This document shows positions 1 through 8,256 of a DNA stretch of 64,000 bases, piece after piece. A program made the position numbers and the translations under genes. The notes below the pieces were generated by a model that worked only from the letters and a program-made list of their open reading frames with translations, was not told where the DNA came from and did no database searches. Source of the stretch: Amycolatopsis sp. FDAARGOS 1241 (lineage in GTDB: Bacteria > Actinomycetota > Actinomycetes > Mycobacteriales > Pseudonocardiaceae); NCBI RefSeq assembly GCF_016889705.1, contig NZ_CP069526.1, positions 9,204,001 to 9,268,000 on the forward strand. The letters run 5' to 3'. Every line of letters starts with the position of its first letter. Within the stretch, counting starts at the first letter, position 1.

Positions 1-929
1 ATCTCCCACGTCTTGTAGTGGGTGCGGCAGTCCAACAGCCCCGTGCGGGCGACGACCTCGCGCTGGATGTAGCCGGCCAGGAGTTCGCCGACGGTGGAGG
101 TGGTGCCGTTGCCGGTGCCGAAGTGGAAGCTGGCGACGCCCTGGGCGCGCGGGGAGCGGTTGCCGTCGCTGTGCAGGCTCAGGAACAGGTCCGCGCCGGC
201 GTCGTTGGCGAAGCGGGCGCGTTCGAAGTCCGTGGGGCTGTGGTTGGGGCCCCGCGAGATCAACGCTTCCATGCCGGTCGCCTGCATGCGGCCCTCGAGC
301 CGCCGGGCGAGGTCCCAGGCGATATCGGCCTCGCGGAGGCCACCGGCGACCACGCCGAGGTCCTCGCCGCCGTGGCCGGGGTCGATCACGATGCGCTTGC
401 CGCGCAGGCGCGGGCCCGCCTGGCGGACCTGCTCCTGCTCGCGCAGGAACACCGGGCGACCGCCGCGGGCGCGCGGCGACGAGAGGCGGTGCAGCTCGCG
501 GATCGTGGCCGGACCGCAGATGCCGTCGGGCGACAGGCGCATGTCGCGCTGGAACGTCTTCAGCGCGCGCTCCGTCTGGGGGCCGAAATAACCGTCGGGG
601 CGGCCGGCGTCGAAGCCGAGCTCCGTGAGGCGCTCCTGCAACGCGAAGACGTCGTCGCCCTGCACGGGCGACGACAACATGTACTGCAGCGGACGGCTCC
701 CCAAGTGGAAGCTCGCGCCCTTCAGCGCCTGGAACGTCGCCGGGCCGACCACACCGTCGGTGATCAGCCCGCGGCGCTGCTGGAACGCACGCACCGCGTG
801 CTCGACGGCGGCGTCGAAGGTGCCGTACGTCTCGGTCCCCGCCACCGGCGGGAGCAGGTCCATCCCGGCAAGGATCGACCTGATCTCGGCGACGTCCGGA
901 CCGGCGTCACCGCGGCGGAGTACCCGCAT
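1..929 (-). CDS. cwlM: CwlM-like N-acetylmuramoyl-L-alanine amidase homologue (3' end outside window)
   Basis: Reading from ATG 929 gives 309 residues before the window edge. Two peptidoglycan-binding-1 modules (about residues 5-70 and 85-148) precede an amidase_3 domain starting near 178. Its zinc-ligand positions are visible: H186 in DPGHGG, E200 and H253 in SLHSDG. The N-terminus has no signal peptide, as in mycobacterial CwlM, which acts in the cytoplasm as a PknB-phosphorylated activator of MurA and partner of FhaA/MurJ rather than as a secreted hydrolase. The position beside trxA-trxB-sigM-murJ matches Rv3915. A GAGGAG ribosome site precedes the ATG. Function is inferred from family and context; the C-terminus was not seen. 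Confidence 0.93.
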   Translation of the reverse strand, partial: MRVLRRGDAGPDVAEIRSILAGMDLLPPVAGTETYGTFDAAVEHAVRAFQQRRGLITDGVVGPATFQALKGASFHLGSRPLQYMLSSPVQGDDVFALQERLTELGFDAGRPDGYFGPQTERALKTFQRDMRLSPDGICGPATIRELHRLSSPRARGGRPVFLREQEQVRQAGPRLRGKRIVIDPGHGGEDLGVVAGGLREADIAWDLARRLEGRMQATGMEALISRGPNHSPTDFERARFANDAGADLFLSLHSDGNRSPRAQGVASFHFGTGNGTTSTVGELLAGYIQREVVARTGLLDCRTHYKTWE

Positions 930-1148
930 GCACTCCTCGCTCTTCCTAGGGCACCGAAACCAGCTCGGCGCGAAACGCGAAACAAGAACCCTGTGTGGGT
1001 GGCAAGCCCAGGCACCCATTGTGCCCTGTGAACTCTCGGTGAGCGCGCAGGCCCGGTTGGTATGACCCGGGCGGGCGCAAGCCCCCACCGGCCGGACACG
1101 CCCGTGCACCTGCGTGATCGTGGCCACGGACACTTCGCCCGGACGTGC

Positions 1149-1192
1149 GAGAACCCGGGTCGGCGGGGCGATTCCCGCAGGCCCGGGTTCTC
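1149..1192 (-). terminator. Hairpin between trxA and cwlM
   Basis: Eleven-base perfect arms (1149-1159 and 1182-1192, GAGAACCCGGG and its complement) enclose a second GCGGG/CCCGC hairpin. There is no U-tract, so this would be a tail-less actinobacterial-type terminator for trxA. It could instead be an RNA processing or stabilising structure. Confidence 0.6.
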
Positions 1193-1216
1193 AGCGGCCG
1201 GACGGCGCGTGCTCGG

Positions 1217-1540
1217 TCAGAGCACGTCGGCCAGGTCGGACAGCAGCGCGGCCTTGGGCTTGGCACCGACGATCTGCTTCACCGGCTTGCCGCCCTGGAA
1301 CAGGATCAGCGTCGGGATCGACATCACCTGGTAGTCACGCGCCGTGTTCGGGTTCTCGTCGATGTCGAGCTTCGCGACGGTCAGCTTCTCGCCGTTCTCG
1401 GCCGCGATCTCCTCGAGCACCGGCGCGACCATCTTGCACGGCCCGCACCAGGTCGCCCAGAAATCGACCAGAACCGGCTTCTCACTGGTGAGCACGTCAT
1501 CCACGAAACTCTTGTCGGTCACCTTCACGGTGTTGGCCAT
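1217..1540 (-). CDS. trxA: Thioredoxin
   Basis: A 107-residue cytosolic thioredoxin with the WCGPC redox motif at residues 31-35, the cis-proline segment MSIPT near 73-77, and the usual family length. It passes electrons from TrxB to disulfide substrates such as peroxiredoxins, ribonucleotide reductase and redox-sensing anti-sigma factors. ATG 1540 was chosen because GGAGAAACCG lies just upstream; the longer open frame to 1747 runs into trxB and has no thioredoxin homology. It lies 46 bp downstream of trxB on the same strand, so the two probably form one redox operon. Confidence 0.98.
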   Translation of the reverse strand: MANTVKVTDKSFVDDVLTSEKPVLVDFWATWCGPCKMVAPVLEEIAAENGEKLTVAKLDIDENPNTARDYQVMSIPTLILFQGGKPVKQIVGAKPKAALLSDLADVL

Positions 1541-1586
1541 CGGTTTCTCCTTCAGGTGGTCGGAAACTCGGGAAGACTCGGAAAGA

Positions 1587-2579
1587 TCAACGGGCGCCGG
1601 CGCCGTAGCCGCCGCCGACCAGCTCGGCCGCCTCGTGGGCATCCGGGTCGCCGTGCTCGGCCAGCCATCGTTCCGCGTCGATGGCCGCGCTGCACCCCGA
1701 ACCCGCCGCCGTGATCGCCTGCCGATAGGTGCGATCCACCAGATCACCGGCCGCGAACACCCCCGGCACGTTCGTGTACGACGTACGACCCCGCGTCACC
1801 ACGTAACCGTCCTCGTCCAGCTCGACCTGGCCCCGCACCAGCTCGCTGCGCGGGTCGTGCCCGATCGCGACGAAGAACCCGGTCACGTCCAGCTGCTTCT
1901 CCTCGCCGGTCCGGGTGTCCTTCACCGTCAGGCCCGAAACCTTGCCGTCCCCCTCGACACCCGTGATCTGCGAGTTCAGCTGCCACTTGATCTTGTCGTT
2001 CGCCCGCGCCCGCTCCAGCATGATCTTCGAGGCGCGGAACTCGTCGCGCCGGTGCACGATCGTCACCGACTTCGCGAACTTCGTCAGGAACGTCGCCTCC
2101 TCCATCGCCGAATCACCACCCCCGGCCACGGCGATGTCGTGATCGCGGAAGAAGAACCCGTCACAGGTCGCACAGGCCGACACCCCACGCCCCAGCAGGT
2201 CCTGCTCACCCGGCACGTTCAGATACCGGGCCGCCGCCCCCATCGCCAGCACCACGGCGCGCGCGGCGTAGCGCGTGCCGTTCGCGACGACGTACTTGAC
2301 GTCGCCGGTCAGCTCCAGCGATTCGACGTCCTCCGCGCGCAGCTCCGCCCCGAAACGCTCGGCCTGCTTGCGCATCTCCTCCATCAGGTCCGGGCCCTGG
2401 ATGCCGTCGCGGAAGCCCGGGAAGTTCTCGACCTCCGTGGTCGTCATCAACGCACCACCGAACTGCGTGCCCTCGAACACCAGCGGTTCCAGCTGCGCCC
2501 GGGCCGCGTACACCGCAGCCGTGTAACCGGCCGGACCCGACCCCACGATGATCAGGTTCCTGATTTCCTCGGCAGCCAC
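1587..2579 (-). CDS. trxB: Thioredoxin-disulfide reductase
   Basis: A 330-residue FAD/NADPH enzyme that reduces thioredoxin. The FAD-binding motif GSGPAG is at 13-18, the redox pair CATC at 136-139, the NADPH site [10 protein letters not shown] at 153-162, followed by HRRDEFRA for the 2'-phosphate, and a C-terminal FAD motif FAAGDL. GTG 2579 has GGAGGT seven bases upstream. It begins the trxB-trxA unit and is preceded by a SigR-like promoter. The C-terminal tail is rich in Gly and Ala and carries no extra domain; mycobacterial fusions to thioredoxin are not seen here. Confidence 0.98.
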   Translation of the reverse strand: MAAEEIRNLIIVGSGPAGYTAAVYAARAQLEPLVFEGTQFGGALMTTTEVENFPGFRDGIQGPDLMEEMRKQAERFGAELRAEDVESLELTGDVKYVVANGTRYAARAVVLAMGAAARYLNVPGEQDLLGRGVSACATCDGFFFRDHDIAVAGGGDSAMEEATFLTKFAKSVTIVHRRDEFRASKIMLERARANDKIKWQLNSQITGVEGDGKVSGLTVKDTRTGEEKQLDVTGFFVAIGHDPRSELVRGQVELDEDGYVVTRGRTSYTNVPGVFAAGDLVDRTYRQAITAAGSGCSAAIDAERWLAEHGDPDAHEAAELVGGGYGAGAR

Positions 2580-2618
2580 CCGTGAACCTCCGCTCGTAGT
2601 GACCTGTGCAGTGATGTC

Positions 2619-2645
2619 AACACGATGGTAGGTGGCGGTGTTCCC
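2619..2645 (-). promoter_or_regulatory. SigR/SigH-type promoter of trxB-trxA
   Basis: On the minus strand GGGAAC (2645-2640), exactly 18 bases, then GTT (2621-2619). This fits the GGAAT/C-N18-GTT consensus of the disulfide-stress sigma factors SigR (Streptomyces) and SigH (Mycobacterium), which control trxBA in both genera. A start site near 2610 would leave a leader of about 30 nt before GTG 2579. Confidence 0.7.
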
Positions 2646-2683
2646 GACGGTGACGGCCGCTACTCAGCCGTCCCGACCAGCGG

Positions 2684-3493
2684 TTACTTCTTGCCGACGA
2701 CCTTGTCGAACAGCGTGTCGGGGTGCGCTGGGCCGCAGTCGGCGCCGAAGGCCACGAGGCGGAACTGGGCGAGCTGCCCCGTGGTGTAGATGACGAGCAC
2801 GCCGGCCTTGCCCTCGACGTTCACCGGACGGATGCCCTCGGGGCGGACGTCCGGGTCCAGCCCGGCGGCCGCGACGCACGCGTCGAGCCGTTGTTCGTTC
2901 TGCAGCGGGCCGAAATCGCGCACGCCCATGGCTCCACCCAGCAGCGTCTCCGCGCCGCTGCCGTCGCTGCCCACGGACGGGCCGGAGGGCGCCGGCGCGG
3001 CGACCCCCGCGGTGCCGGCGCGCTGCGACGTGCCGGGCACGGTCAGCACCACGGCCGCGATCGCCGCCGCGGCCGCCGTCAGGATCCCGGCGCTCCAGCC
3101 GACCCGCTTGTTCCGTCGCCGCCGTGCGGCCGCGAGGTCCACCACGGGTGCGGAGCCGGGCTCCTGCGGTGGCGCAGCGGGCTCGACCGGAACGTGTGCC
3201 GCCGGAAACGACGCGGCCTGCCGGGACGCGGCCTCGGCGGCCAGCGCCTGGTCCAGCCGCGCGACGTACTCGGCGGGCATCGGCGGCGCGGGCTCGTGCG
3301 CGAGCGACGCCAGGTCGGCCGTGGTGGCTTCGAGTCCCTCGATGATCGCGCGCGCCTCGGGGTCCGCGTTCACGCGCGGCCAGAGTTCGGCCGCTTCGCG
3401 TTCGTCCAGCACGCCGGCGTGGAGATCGGCGAGCACGTCGACAGACCAAGGCGGACCGACGGTTCCGCCGACCCCCCGGGTTTCGTCCGTCAT
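2684..3493 (-). CDS. Membrane anti-sigma factor for SigM (Rv3912-like)
   Basis: A 269-residue single-pass protein. The cytoplasmic N-terminal part has a short zinc-free anti-sigma-like segment (LADLHAGVLDEREAAELW near 21-38). One membrane helix covers about 131-151 after an RRRRNKR cluster, and an external domain of about 115 residues contains two cysteines. The ATG overlaps the sigM stop by four bases (ATGA), so the pair is translationally coupled, as expected for a sigma/anti-sigma pair. It occupies the place of M. tuberculosis Rv3912, the anti-SigM protein. The external domain is unlike a known ligand-binding fold to my eye. Confidence 0.82.
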   Translation of the reverse strand: MTDETRGVGGTVGPPWSVDVLADLHAGVLDEREAAELWPRVNADPEARAIIEGLEATTADLASLAHEPAPPMPAEYVARLDQALAAEAASRQAASFPAAHVPVEPAAPPQEPGSAPVVDLAAARRRRNKRVGWSAGILTAAAAAIAAVVLTVPGTSQRAGTAGVAAPAPSGPSVGSDGSGAETLLGGAMGVRDFGPLQNEQRLDACVAAAGLDPDVRPEGIRPVNVEGKAGVLVIYTTGQLAQFRLVAFGADCGPAHPDTLFDKVVGKK

Positions 3494-4152
3494 CGTGCCT
3501 CCCCGTTTCCCGGCGAGCGGTGGGCTCGCCCGGCACTCCGGGACCCCTCCGAAGTGGTGCTCTTGCGCTTGCTTTCGTCAGGTGGGACGTTCGCATTCGC
3601 ATCAGGGTTCCGCAGGTGCCCCAGAACCTTCGCGAGTTTGCCCCGTCCGCGCGCGCACCGGCTCTTCACGGTGCCCTCGGCGATCCCGAGCATCCTGGCC
3701 GTTTCCGCCACCGAGTAGCCCTCGACGTCGACGAGCACGATCGGCGCGCGCTGCTCCTCCGGCAGCTGGTCGAGTGCCTCCCGGACGAGCAGGCTGGTCT
3801 CCTTCTCGGACATCGAGTCGCGCGGCGACGCCGGCTCGTTGAAACCGGTTTCGGGCAACGGGACCGTCGGCCGCGCCTGTTTGCGGCGGATGCGGTCGAG
3901 GCAGGCGTTGACGACGATGCGGTGCAGCCACGTGGTCACCTGCGACTCCGCGCGGAAGTTGCCCGCCGCGCGAAAGGCCGAGATGAACGCCTCCTGCAGC
4001 GCGTCCGCGGCCTCTTCCGGATCGCGCATCGTCCGCAGAGCGACCGCCCACAGACGATCTCGGTGCCGCCGGACCAGTTCACTGAACGCGTGCGGATCTC
4101 CGGCGGCGTGCGCCGCTATGAGGTCCGCGTCCGTGGGAGCTGCAGCCGTCAC
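3490..4152 (-). CDS. sigM: ECF RNA polymerase sigma factor SigM
   Basis: A 220-residue ECF sigma factor. Region 2 is seen in ADALQEAFISAFR and FRAESQVTTWLHRIVVNACL (about 50-88). Region 4 contains LPEEQRAPIVLVDVEGYS and the helix-turn-helix VAETARMLGIAEGTVKSRC (about 128-167). The charged C-terminal tail of about 40 residues is probably disordered. Held by the membrane anti-sigma encoded next to it, it would direct envelope or secretion-related genes; in mycobacteria SigM controls ESX-type genes. Gene order sigM - anti-sigma - trxB - trxA - cwlM is the conserved actinobacterial one. Confidence 0.93.
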   Translation of the reverse strand: MTAAAPTDADLIAAHAAGDPHAFSELVRRHRDRLWAVALRTMRDPEEAADALQEAFISAFRAAGNFRAESQVTTWLHRIVVNACLDRIRRKQARPTVPLPETGFNEPASPRDSMSEKETSLLVREALDQLPEEQRAPIVLVDVEGYSVAETARMLGIAEGTVKSRCARGRGKLAKVLGHLRNPDANANVPPDESKRKSTTSEGSRSAGRAHRSPGNGEAR

Positions 4153-4183
4153 CCGGCAGAGCCTACTGAGTGGATGAGGTGGG

Positions 4184-5779
4184 TCACCCCGCAGGCAGGA
4201 AGCTCACGTCTCCGATTTCGCTGAGGTAGTTGCCCTTGTTGTCCTTGCCCAGCTGGGTGATCCAGACGACGAAGTACTGGCTCTCCGTCGGCTGCTGCAG
4301 GTCGATCGTGGTGTCGGTGCCGTTCAGGTCGCCCGTGCCGACGACCTTGGTGTCGTCCAGCTGCGGGTTCTTGCTGTCGGCCGACCGGATCTCGACCTTC
4401 GTGCCGGGGCTGTCTGCCGCGATCTTCACCTGCGCCAGGTTCACCGGGTCGTCGAACTGGACCACGAACCCGACGCCGGGCTTCAGCACCGGCAACTGCT
4501 GCTGGTACTGGTCGGTGCGCCAGACCGTGCCCGGATCGCCGTCGATCACGTTCTTCACCCGGCTCGAGTTGTCACCTGAGCCCTTCGGGTTGTAGATCGT
4601 GACGGACTTCGGGTCCACAGGCCGGCCGATCTTCGGTGCCGCCGGCGACGACGGCGGAGGTGCCGCGGAGTTCGACGGCGGTGCCGCGCTGGACGAGGGA
4701 GCCGCGACGTTGATCGTCGGGCCGCTGGCCTTCGAATCGCCCTGGAACAGGTTGATCAGCATCAGCCCGCCCCACGCGAGGATCACGACGGTGGCGACCA
4801 CGAGCACGGTCACGCCGAACGCCAGCTTCCGCCGCCGCGCGACGTCCTTGACCGGCTTCTTCGTGGTCCAGATCGTGCCGTCGGCTTCGGTGGTGCCCTC
4901 TTCACCCACGGCCTTGATCAGCTGTGTCCGCTCCTCGGCCTCGGCCACCTGGTCGAGCACGCGCAGGATGGCCGAGCTCGTGCGGATGCCGCCGTTGCCG
5001 CCGTCCTCGATCGTGCGCACGGCCAACGATGAGAGCTCGGGCGGCACGGCCGGCACCAGCGTCCGCGGCGGCACGATGTGACCTTGCGGGGTCAACGGTG
5101 CCGCGGGGATCGCGGGCGGTCCGCCCGGCAGCGCCCAGCGACCGGTGAGCAGCAGGTAGAGGACCGCGCCGAGCGCCTTGACGTCGTCGCGCAGCGTCGC
5201 GTCCGGCAACGGGCCGGGGAACGCGAGCTTCAACGCGCCGCTCGGGGTCAGCCGCAGCCGCTGCGGGTGGTCCAGACCGAGGACCAGACCGTTCTGGTGT
5301 GCGTGGTCCACGGCTTCGGCGAGGGCCTGGACCATCCGGGCGGCCGCGGCGGGCGCCACCGGCCGCTGCGCGACGAGGTCCACCAGGTCACTGCCCTTGG
5401 TCCACTCCGCGACGACGACGCCGAGCAGACCTTCGCTCGAGGTGACGCCGCTGCCGAGGCTCAGCACGTCGAGCACCCGCGCGACGCCGCCGTGCCCGAA
5501 CTTCGACGCGTGCGCCGCCCGTTCGAGCGTGCGGCGCGCCTGCCGGGCTGCCTCCGGATCGGCCGGATCACCGACCAGCAGAGTCAGCGCGACATCGCGC
5601 TTCAGCTGACCGTCCCGCGCCCGCCACAGGTGCGCGGCGGCTCGTTCGTCCACCCCGAACTGCGCGAGCAGGCGGTACCGGCCGTCGCCGACGACCCGCC
5701 CCGGGGCGAGCGACCCACCCTGGGCACGAATGCCCGCGCGGGTGGCCTCCCCCGCCTGTTCGCTCCGTCTCGTGTCCAC
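4184..5779 (-). CDS. MurJ-associated membrane pseudokinase with C-terminal beta-sandwich
   Basis: A 531-residue protein: kinase-like domain (about 30-285), juxtamembrane segment, one membrane helix (about 320-343), Ser/Pro/Ala linker, and a C-terminal discoidin-like sugar-binding domain. Catalytic motifs are lost. VALTLL replaces the ATP-lysine motif, LGLDHPQR stands where HRDLKPxN belongs, and no DFG is present (LAFPG), so phosphotransfer is not expected. In M. tuberculosis the same module is the C-terminal half of MviN (Rv3910), phosphorylated by PknB and bound by FhaA. Here it is a separate gene 82 bp after murJ. Threonines in GTTEADGTIWTTKKP are candidate phosphosites. GTG 5779 has GGAGAG upstream. 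Confidence 0.87.
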   Translation of the reverse strand: MDTRRSEQAGEATRAGIRAQGGSLAPGRVVGDGRYRLLAQFGVDERAAAHLWRARDGQLKRDVALTLLVGDPADPEAARQARRTLERAAHASKFGHGGVARVLDVLSLGSGVTSSEGLLGVVVAEWTKGSDLVDLVAQRPVAPAAAARMVQALAEAVDHAHQNGLVLGLDHPQRLRLTPSGALKLAFPGPLPDATLRDDVKALGAVLYLLLTGRWALPGGPPAIPAAPLTPQGHIVPPRTLVPAVPPELSSLAVRTIEDGGNGGIRTSSAILRVLDQVAEAEERTQLIKAVGEEGTTEADGTIWTTKKPVKDVARRRKLAFGVTVLVVATVVILAWGGLMLINLFQGDSKASGPTINVAAPSSSAAPPSNSAAPPPSSPAAPKIGRPVDPKSVTIYNPKGSGDNSSRVKNVIDGDPGTVWRTDQYQQQLPVLKPGVGFVVQFDDPVNLAQVKIAADSPGTKVEIRSADSKNPQLDDTKVVGTGDLNGTDTTIDLQQPTESQYFVVWITQLGKDNKGNYLSEIGDVSFLPAG

Positions 5780-5861
5780 CGCTTCTCTCCCGCGTCGCGC
5801 TCCCGCACCGAGGGTACCCGGATCAGGTCTGGAGGAAGCGTCGTCAGTCGTGAATCAATCG

Positions 5862-8240
5862 TTACCCGCGCTTGATCAATCGGGTGATCCTCGACGTGGC
5901 GGGCCTCAGCTCCTCGACCTTCAGGGCCATGAGCACGCCGAACGACACCCCGATGCCGACGATGCCCTGCAGGAAGAGCTTGATCCAGGCGTGCGCCTTG
6001 AGCCCCAGCGAGTCGGGCACGATCTGGCCCACGAGCCACGCGGCGGCCACCCCGAGGACGCTCGCGACGACCGTGAAGAGGATCACCCCGATCACGCGCT
6101 TGCTGCGCAGGTTGCCGAGCGTGACCCACAGCCAGACCTGGCCGAGGACCGCGCCGACCACGTACGTGAGCGCGTTGACCATCATCACGCCGAGCACCAC
6201 GTTGGTGGGCGAGAGCAGCGCCGGGCACAAGTACAGCAGCGGCACCTTGACGAGCGTCATCACGATCATGATCAAGGTGGGCGTGCGCGCGTCCTTCATC
6301 GCGTAGAACACGCGCATCTGAAGCTGGACGAGCGCGAACGGCAGCAGCGCAAACGCCGAGATGGCGAGCGCTCCGCCGAGCCGTTCGGCGCTTTCGGGCG
6401 AGCCCTTGCCGATGGTGAACAGCGCGATGCCGATCGACGAGCCGACGATCGTCATCACCGCCGAGATCGGGATGAGCGTGACCGTCGAGATCCGCGACGC
6501 GTAGGACAGGTCGCCGATGAGCTTCTTGTTGTCGCCGTCGGCCGCCGCGCGGCTCATCCGCGGCATGATCGCCGTGAGCAGCGAGACGCCGATGACGCCG
6601 TAGGGCAGTTGGAACAGCAGCCACGCGTTGGCGTAGGCAGTGACACCGCCGGGTGCGCCGTCGGTGAGCACTCGGGTGGTGATCGTGTAGCCGACCTGGC
6701 TCACCGCGACGTAGCCGACGATCCACAGCGCGAGGCCGCCGAACTCCTTCATCCGCTTGTCGACGCCCCAGCGCCACTTGGGCCGGAAGCCGGATTTCAG
6801 CAGTGGCGGGACGAGCATGATCGCCTGCGCGACGATGCCGCCGGTCACGCCGAGACCCAGGGTGAGCACCTTCGGGTCGGTGATCGACACGTTCCTGATG
6901 TCGATCTCGCCCGGCATGAACCACACGACGAGGATCGTGAAGATCACGACCATGTTGTTGACCACCGGCGCCCACGCCGTGGGGCCGAAGATGTGCTTGG
7001 CGTTGAGGATCGCCGACAGCAGCGCGAACACGCCGTAGAAGAAGATCTCCGGCAGCAGCAGGTACGCGAACGCCGTGGTGAGCCCAGGGCTCGCTTGACC
7101 GGACCCGTCCACGTACAGCGAGGTGAACGCGGGCGCGCACAGCACCGCGATCACCGTGCCGAACAGCAGTAGCGTGAACGCCACCGTGATCAGCCGCTGG
7201 GTGTAGGCCTCGCCGCCGTCCTCGTCGTCCTGCGAACGCACGAGCAGCGGCACCACCACGCTGGCGAGCACACCACCCATGAGCAGCTCGAAGATGATGT
7301 TCGGCATCGTGTTGGCGACGTTGAACGAGTCGTTGGCCACGCCCGCGCCAATGGCCGCCACCAGCAGCAGCTTCCACAGGAAGCCGGTGATGCGGCTGAT
7401 CAGCGACGCGATCGCCATGCGCCCGCTCGATTTCGCGAGCGAAGGCGCCTTCGCCGGGGCAACGGGCTGCTCGCCGGTCGTGCCCGGTTCGGTCGGCCGG
7501 ACGAGCGGCGCGCCGCCGATCCGCGGCATGACCTGCGTGGCCAGCGCGTCGTAGGGGCGCATCGAGTCGGGATCGGCCAGCGGCCAGCGCGACGCGGGCA
7601 TCGGGACGCCGGCGGTGCGCGGGATGAACCGCGTGGCTTCCGGGTCGCGCAGCGCCTCTTCCTGCCACGGCCGGATCGGCGTGCCCGGACGCGGGCCGCG
7701 GCCGCGGTGCGGCGCGGCGGCCGGCGGCAGTGGCTGCGGGCCCGAAGGCGGCCCCGGCGTCGGCGGCGCCGACGGCTGGGGCAGGGGCTGGGGACCGGAG
7801 GGCGGGCCCGACCTCGGAGCCTGCGGTTGCGGCAGCGGCTGGCGTCCCGACTGGGGAGGCGGCGCGGGCTGTTGCCGAGTCCGCTGCGGCCGTGGCTGCC
7901 CGTTCTGCGGAGGCGGAGGGGGGACGCGGCGCTGCGGCCGCTCGGCCCGCTCTTCGGGCAGCGGCATGCGGCGCGTGCCGTTGGGGGCTGGCTGCTGGCG
8001 GTGTTCCGGCGGCACCTGGCCCTGCTGCGGCGGGGGCTGGCGCCTGCCTTCGCGCACGGCGCGGCGCGGCTGGTCAGCCCGGTCGCCGCGCCGAGGTGGC
8101 GCCCCGTCGCGTCGAGGACGACTCGCACGCTCGGGTGGTAAGCCCGGCTCTCTGTCCAACGCGCGCCCAATCCTCGGTGCCAGGGTCCCTGCCATTGTGG
8201 CAGCGGTCGACCCAGGGTAATCGGGAACGGGCGCGGACAC
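5862..8240 (-). CDS. murJ: Lipid II flippase MurJ with long disordered N-terminal extension
   Basis: A 792-residue protein. From about residue 275 it is a MurJ/MviN transporter of the MOP superfamily with about 14 helices (starting SLISRITGFLWKLLLV), which flips lipid II across the membrane for peptidoglycan synthesis. Residues 1-270 are Pro, Gln and Arg-rich and lack hydrophobic stretches, so they are cytoplasmic and disordered. Two threonine motifs there, ATRFIPR and ATQVMPR, resemble phospho-threonine/FHA sites. GTG 8240 has AGGGG six bases upstream; ATG 8195 is a weaker alternative. It is followed by the pseudokinase that mycobacteria fuse to MurJ. Confidence 0.94.
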   Translation of the reverse strand: MSAPVPDYPGSTAATMAGTLAPRIGRALDREPGLPPERASRPRRDGAPPRRGDRADQPRRAVREGRRQPPPQQGQVPPEHRQQPAPNGTRRMPLPEERAERPQRRVPPPPPQNGQPRPQRTRQQPAPPPQSGRQPLPQPQAPRSGPPSGPQPLPQPSAPPTPGPPSGPQPLPPAAAPHRGRGPRPGTPIRPWQEEALRDPEATRFIPRTAGVPMPASRWPLADPDSMRPYDALATQVMPRIGGAPLVRPTEPGTTGEQPVAPAKAPSLAKSSGRMAIASLISRITGFLWKLLLVAAIGAGVANDSFNVANTMPNIIFELLMGGVLASVVVPLLVRSQDDEDGGEAYTQRLITVAFTLLLFGTVIAVLCAPAFTSLYVDGSGQASPGLTTAFAYLLLPEIFFYGVFALLSAILNAKHIFGPTAWAPVVNNMVVIFTILVVWFMPGEIDIRNVSITDPKVLTLGLGVTGGIVAQAIMLVPPLLKSGFRPKWRWGVDKRMKEFGGLALWIVGYVAVSQVGYTITTRVLTDGAPGGVTAYANAWLLFQLPYGVIGVSLLTAIMPRMSRAAADGDNKKLIGDLSYASRISTVTLIPISAVMTIVGSSIGIALFTIGKGSPESAERLGGALAISAFALLPFALVQLQMRVFYAMKDARTPTLIMIVMTLVKVPLLYLCPALLSPTNVVLGVMMVNALTYVVGAVLGQVWLWVTLGNLRSKRVIGVILFTVVASVLGVAAAWLVGQIVPDSLGLKAHAWIKLFLQGIVGIGVSFGVLMALKVEELRPATSRITRLIKRG

Positions 8241-8256
8241 CCGGTCCCCTGAAGAG

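Noticed and set aside
5730..7172. Plus-strand open frame opposite murJ
   Set aside because: Highly charged Arg/Asp/His composition, no ribosome site, and antisense to a clear transporter.
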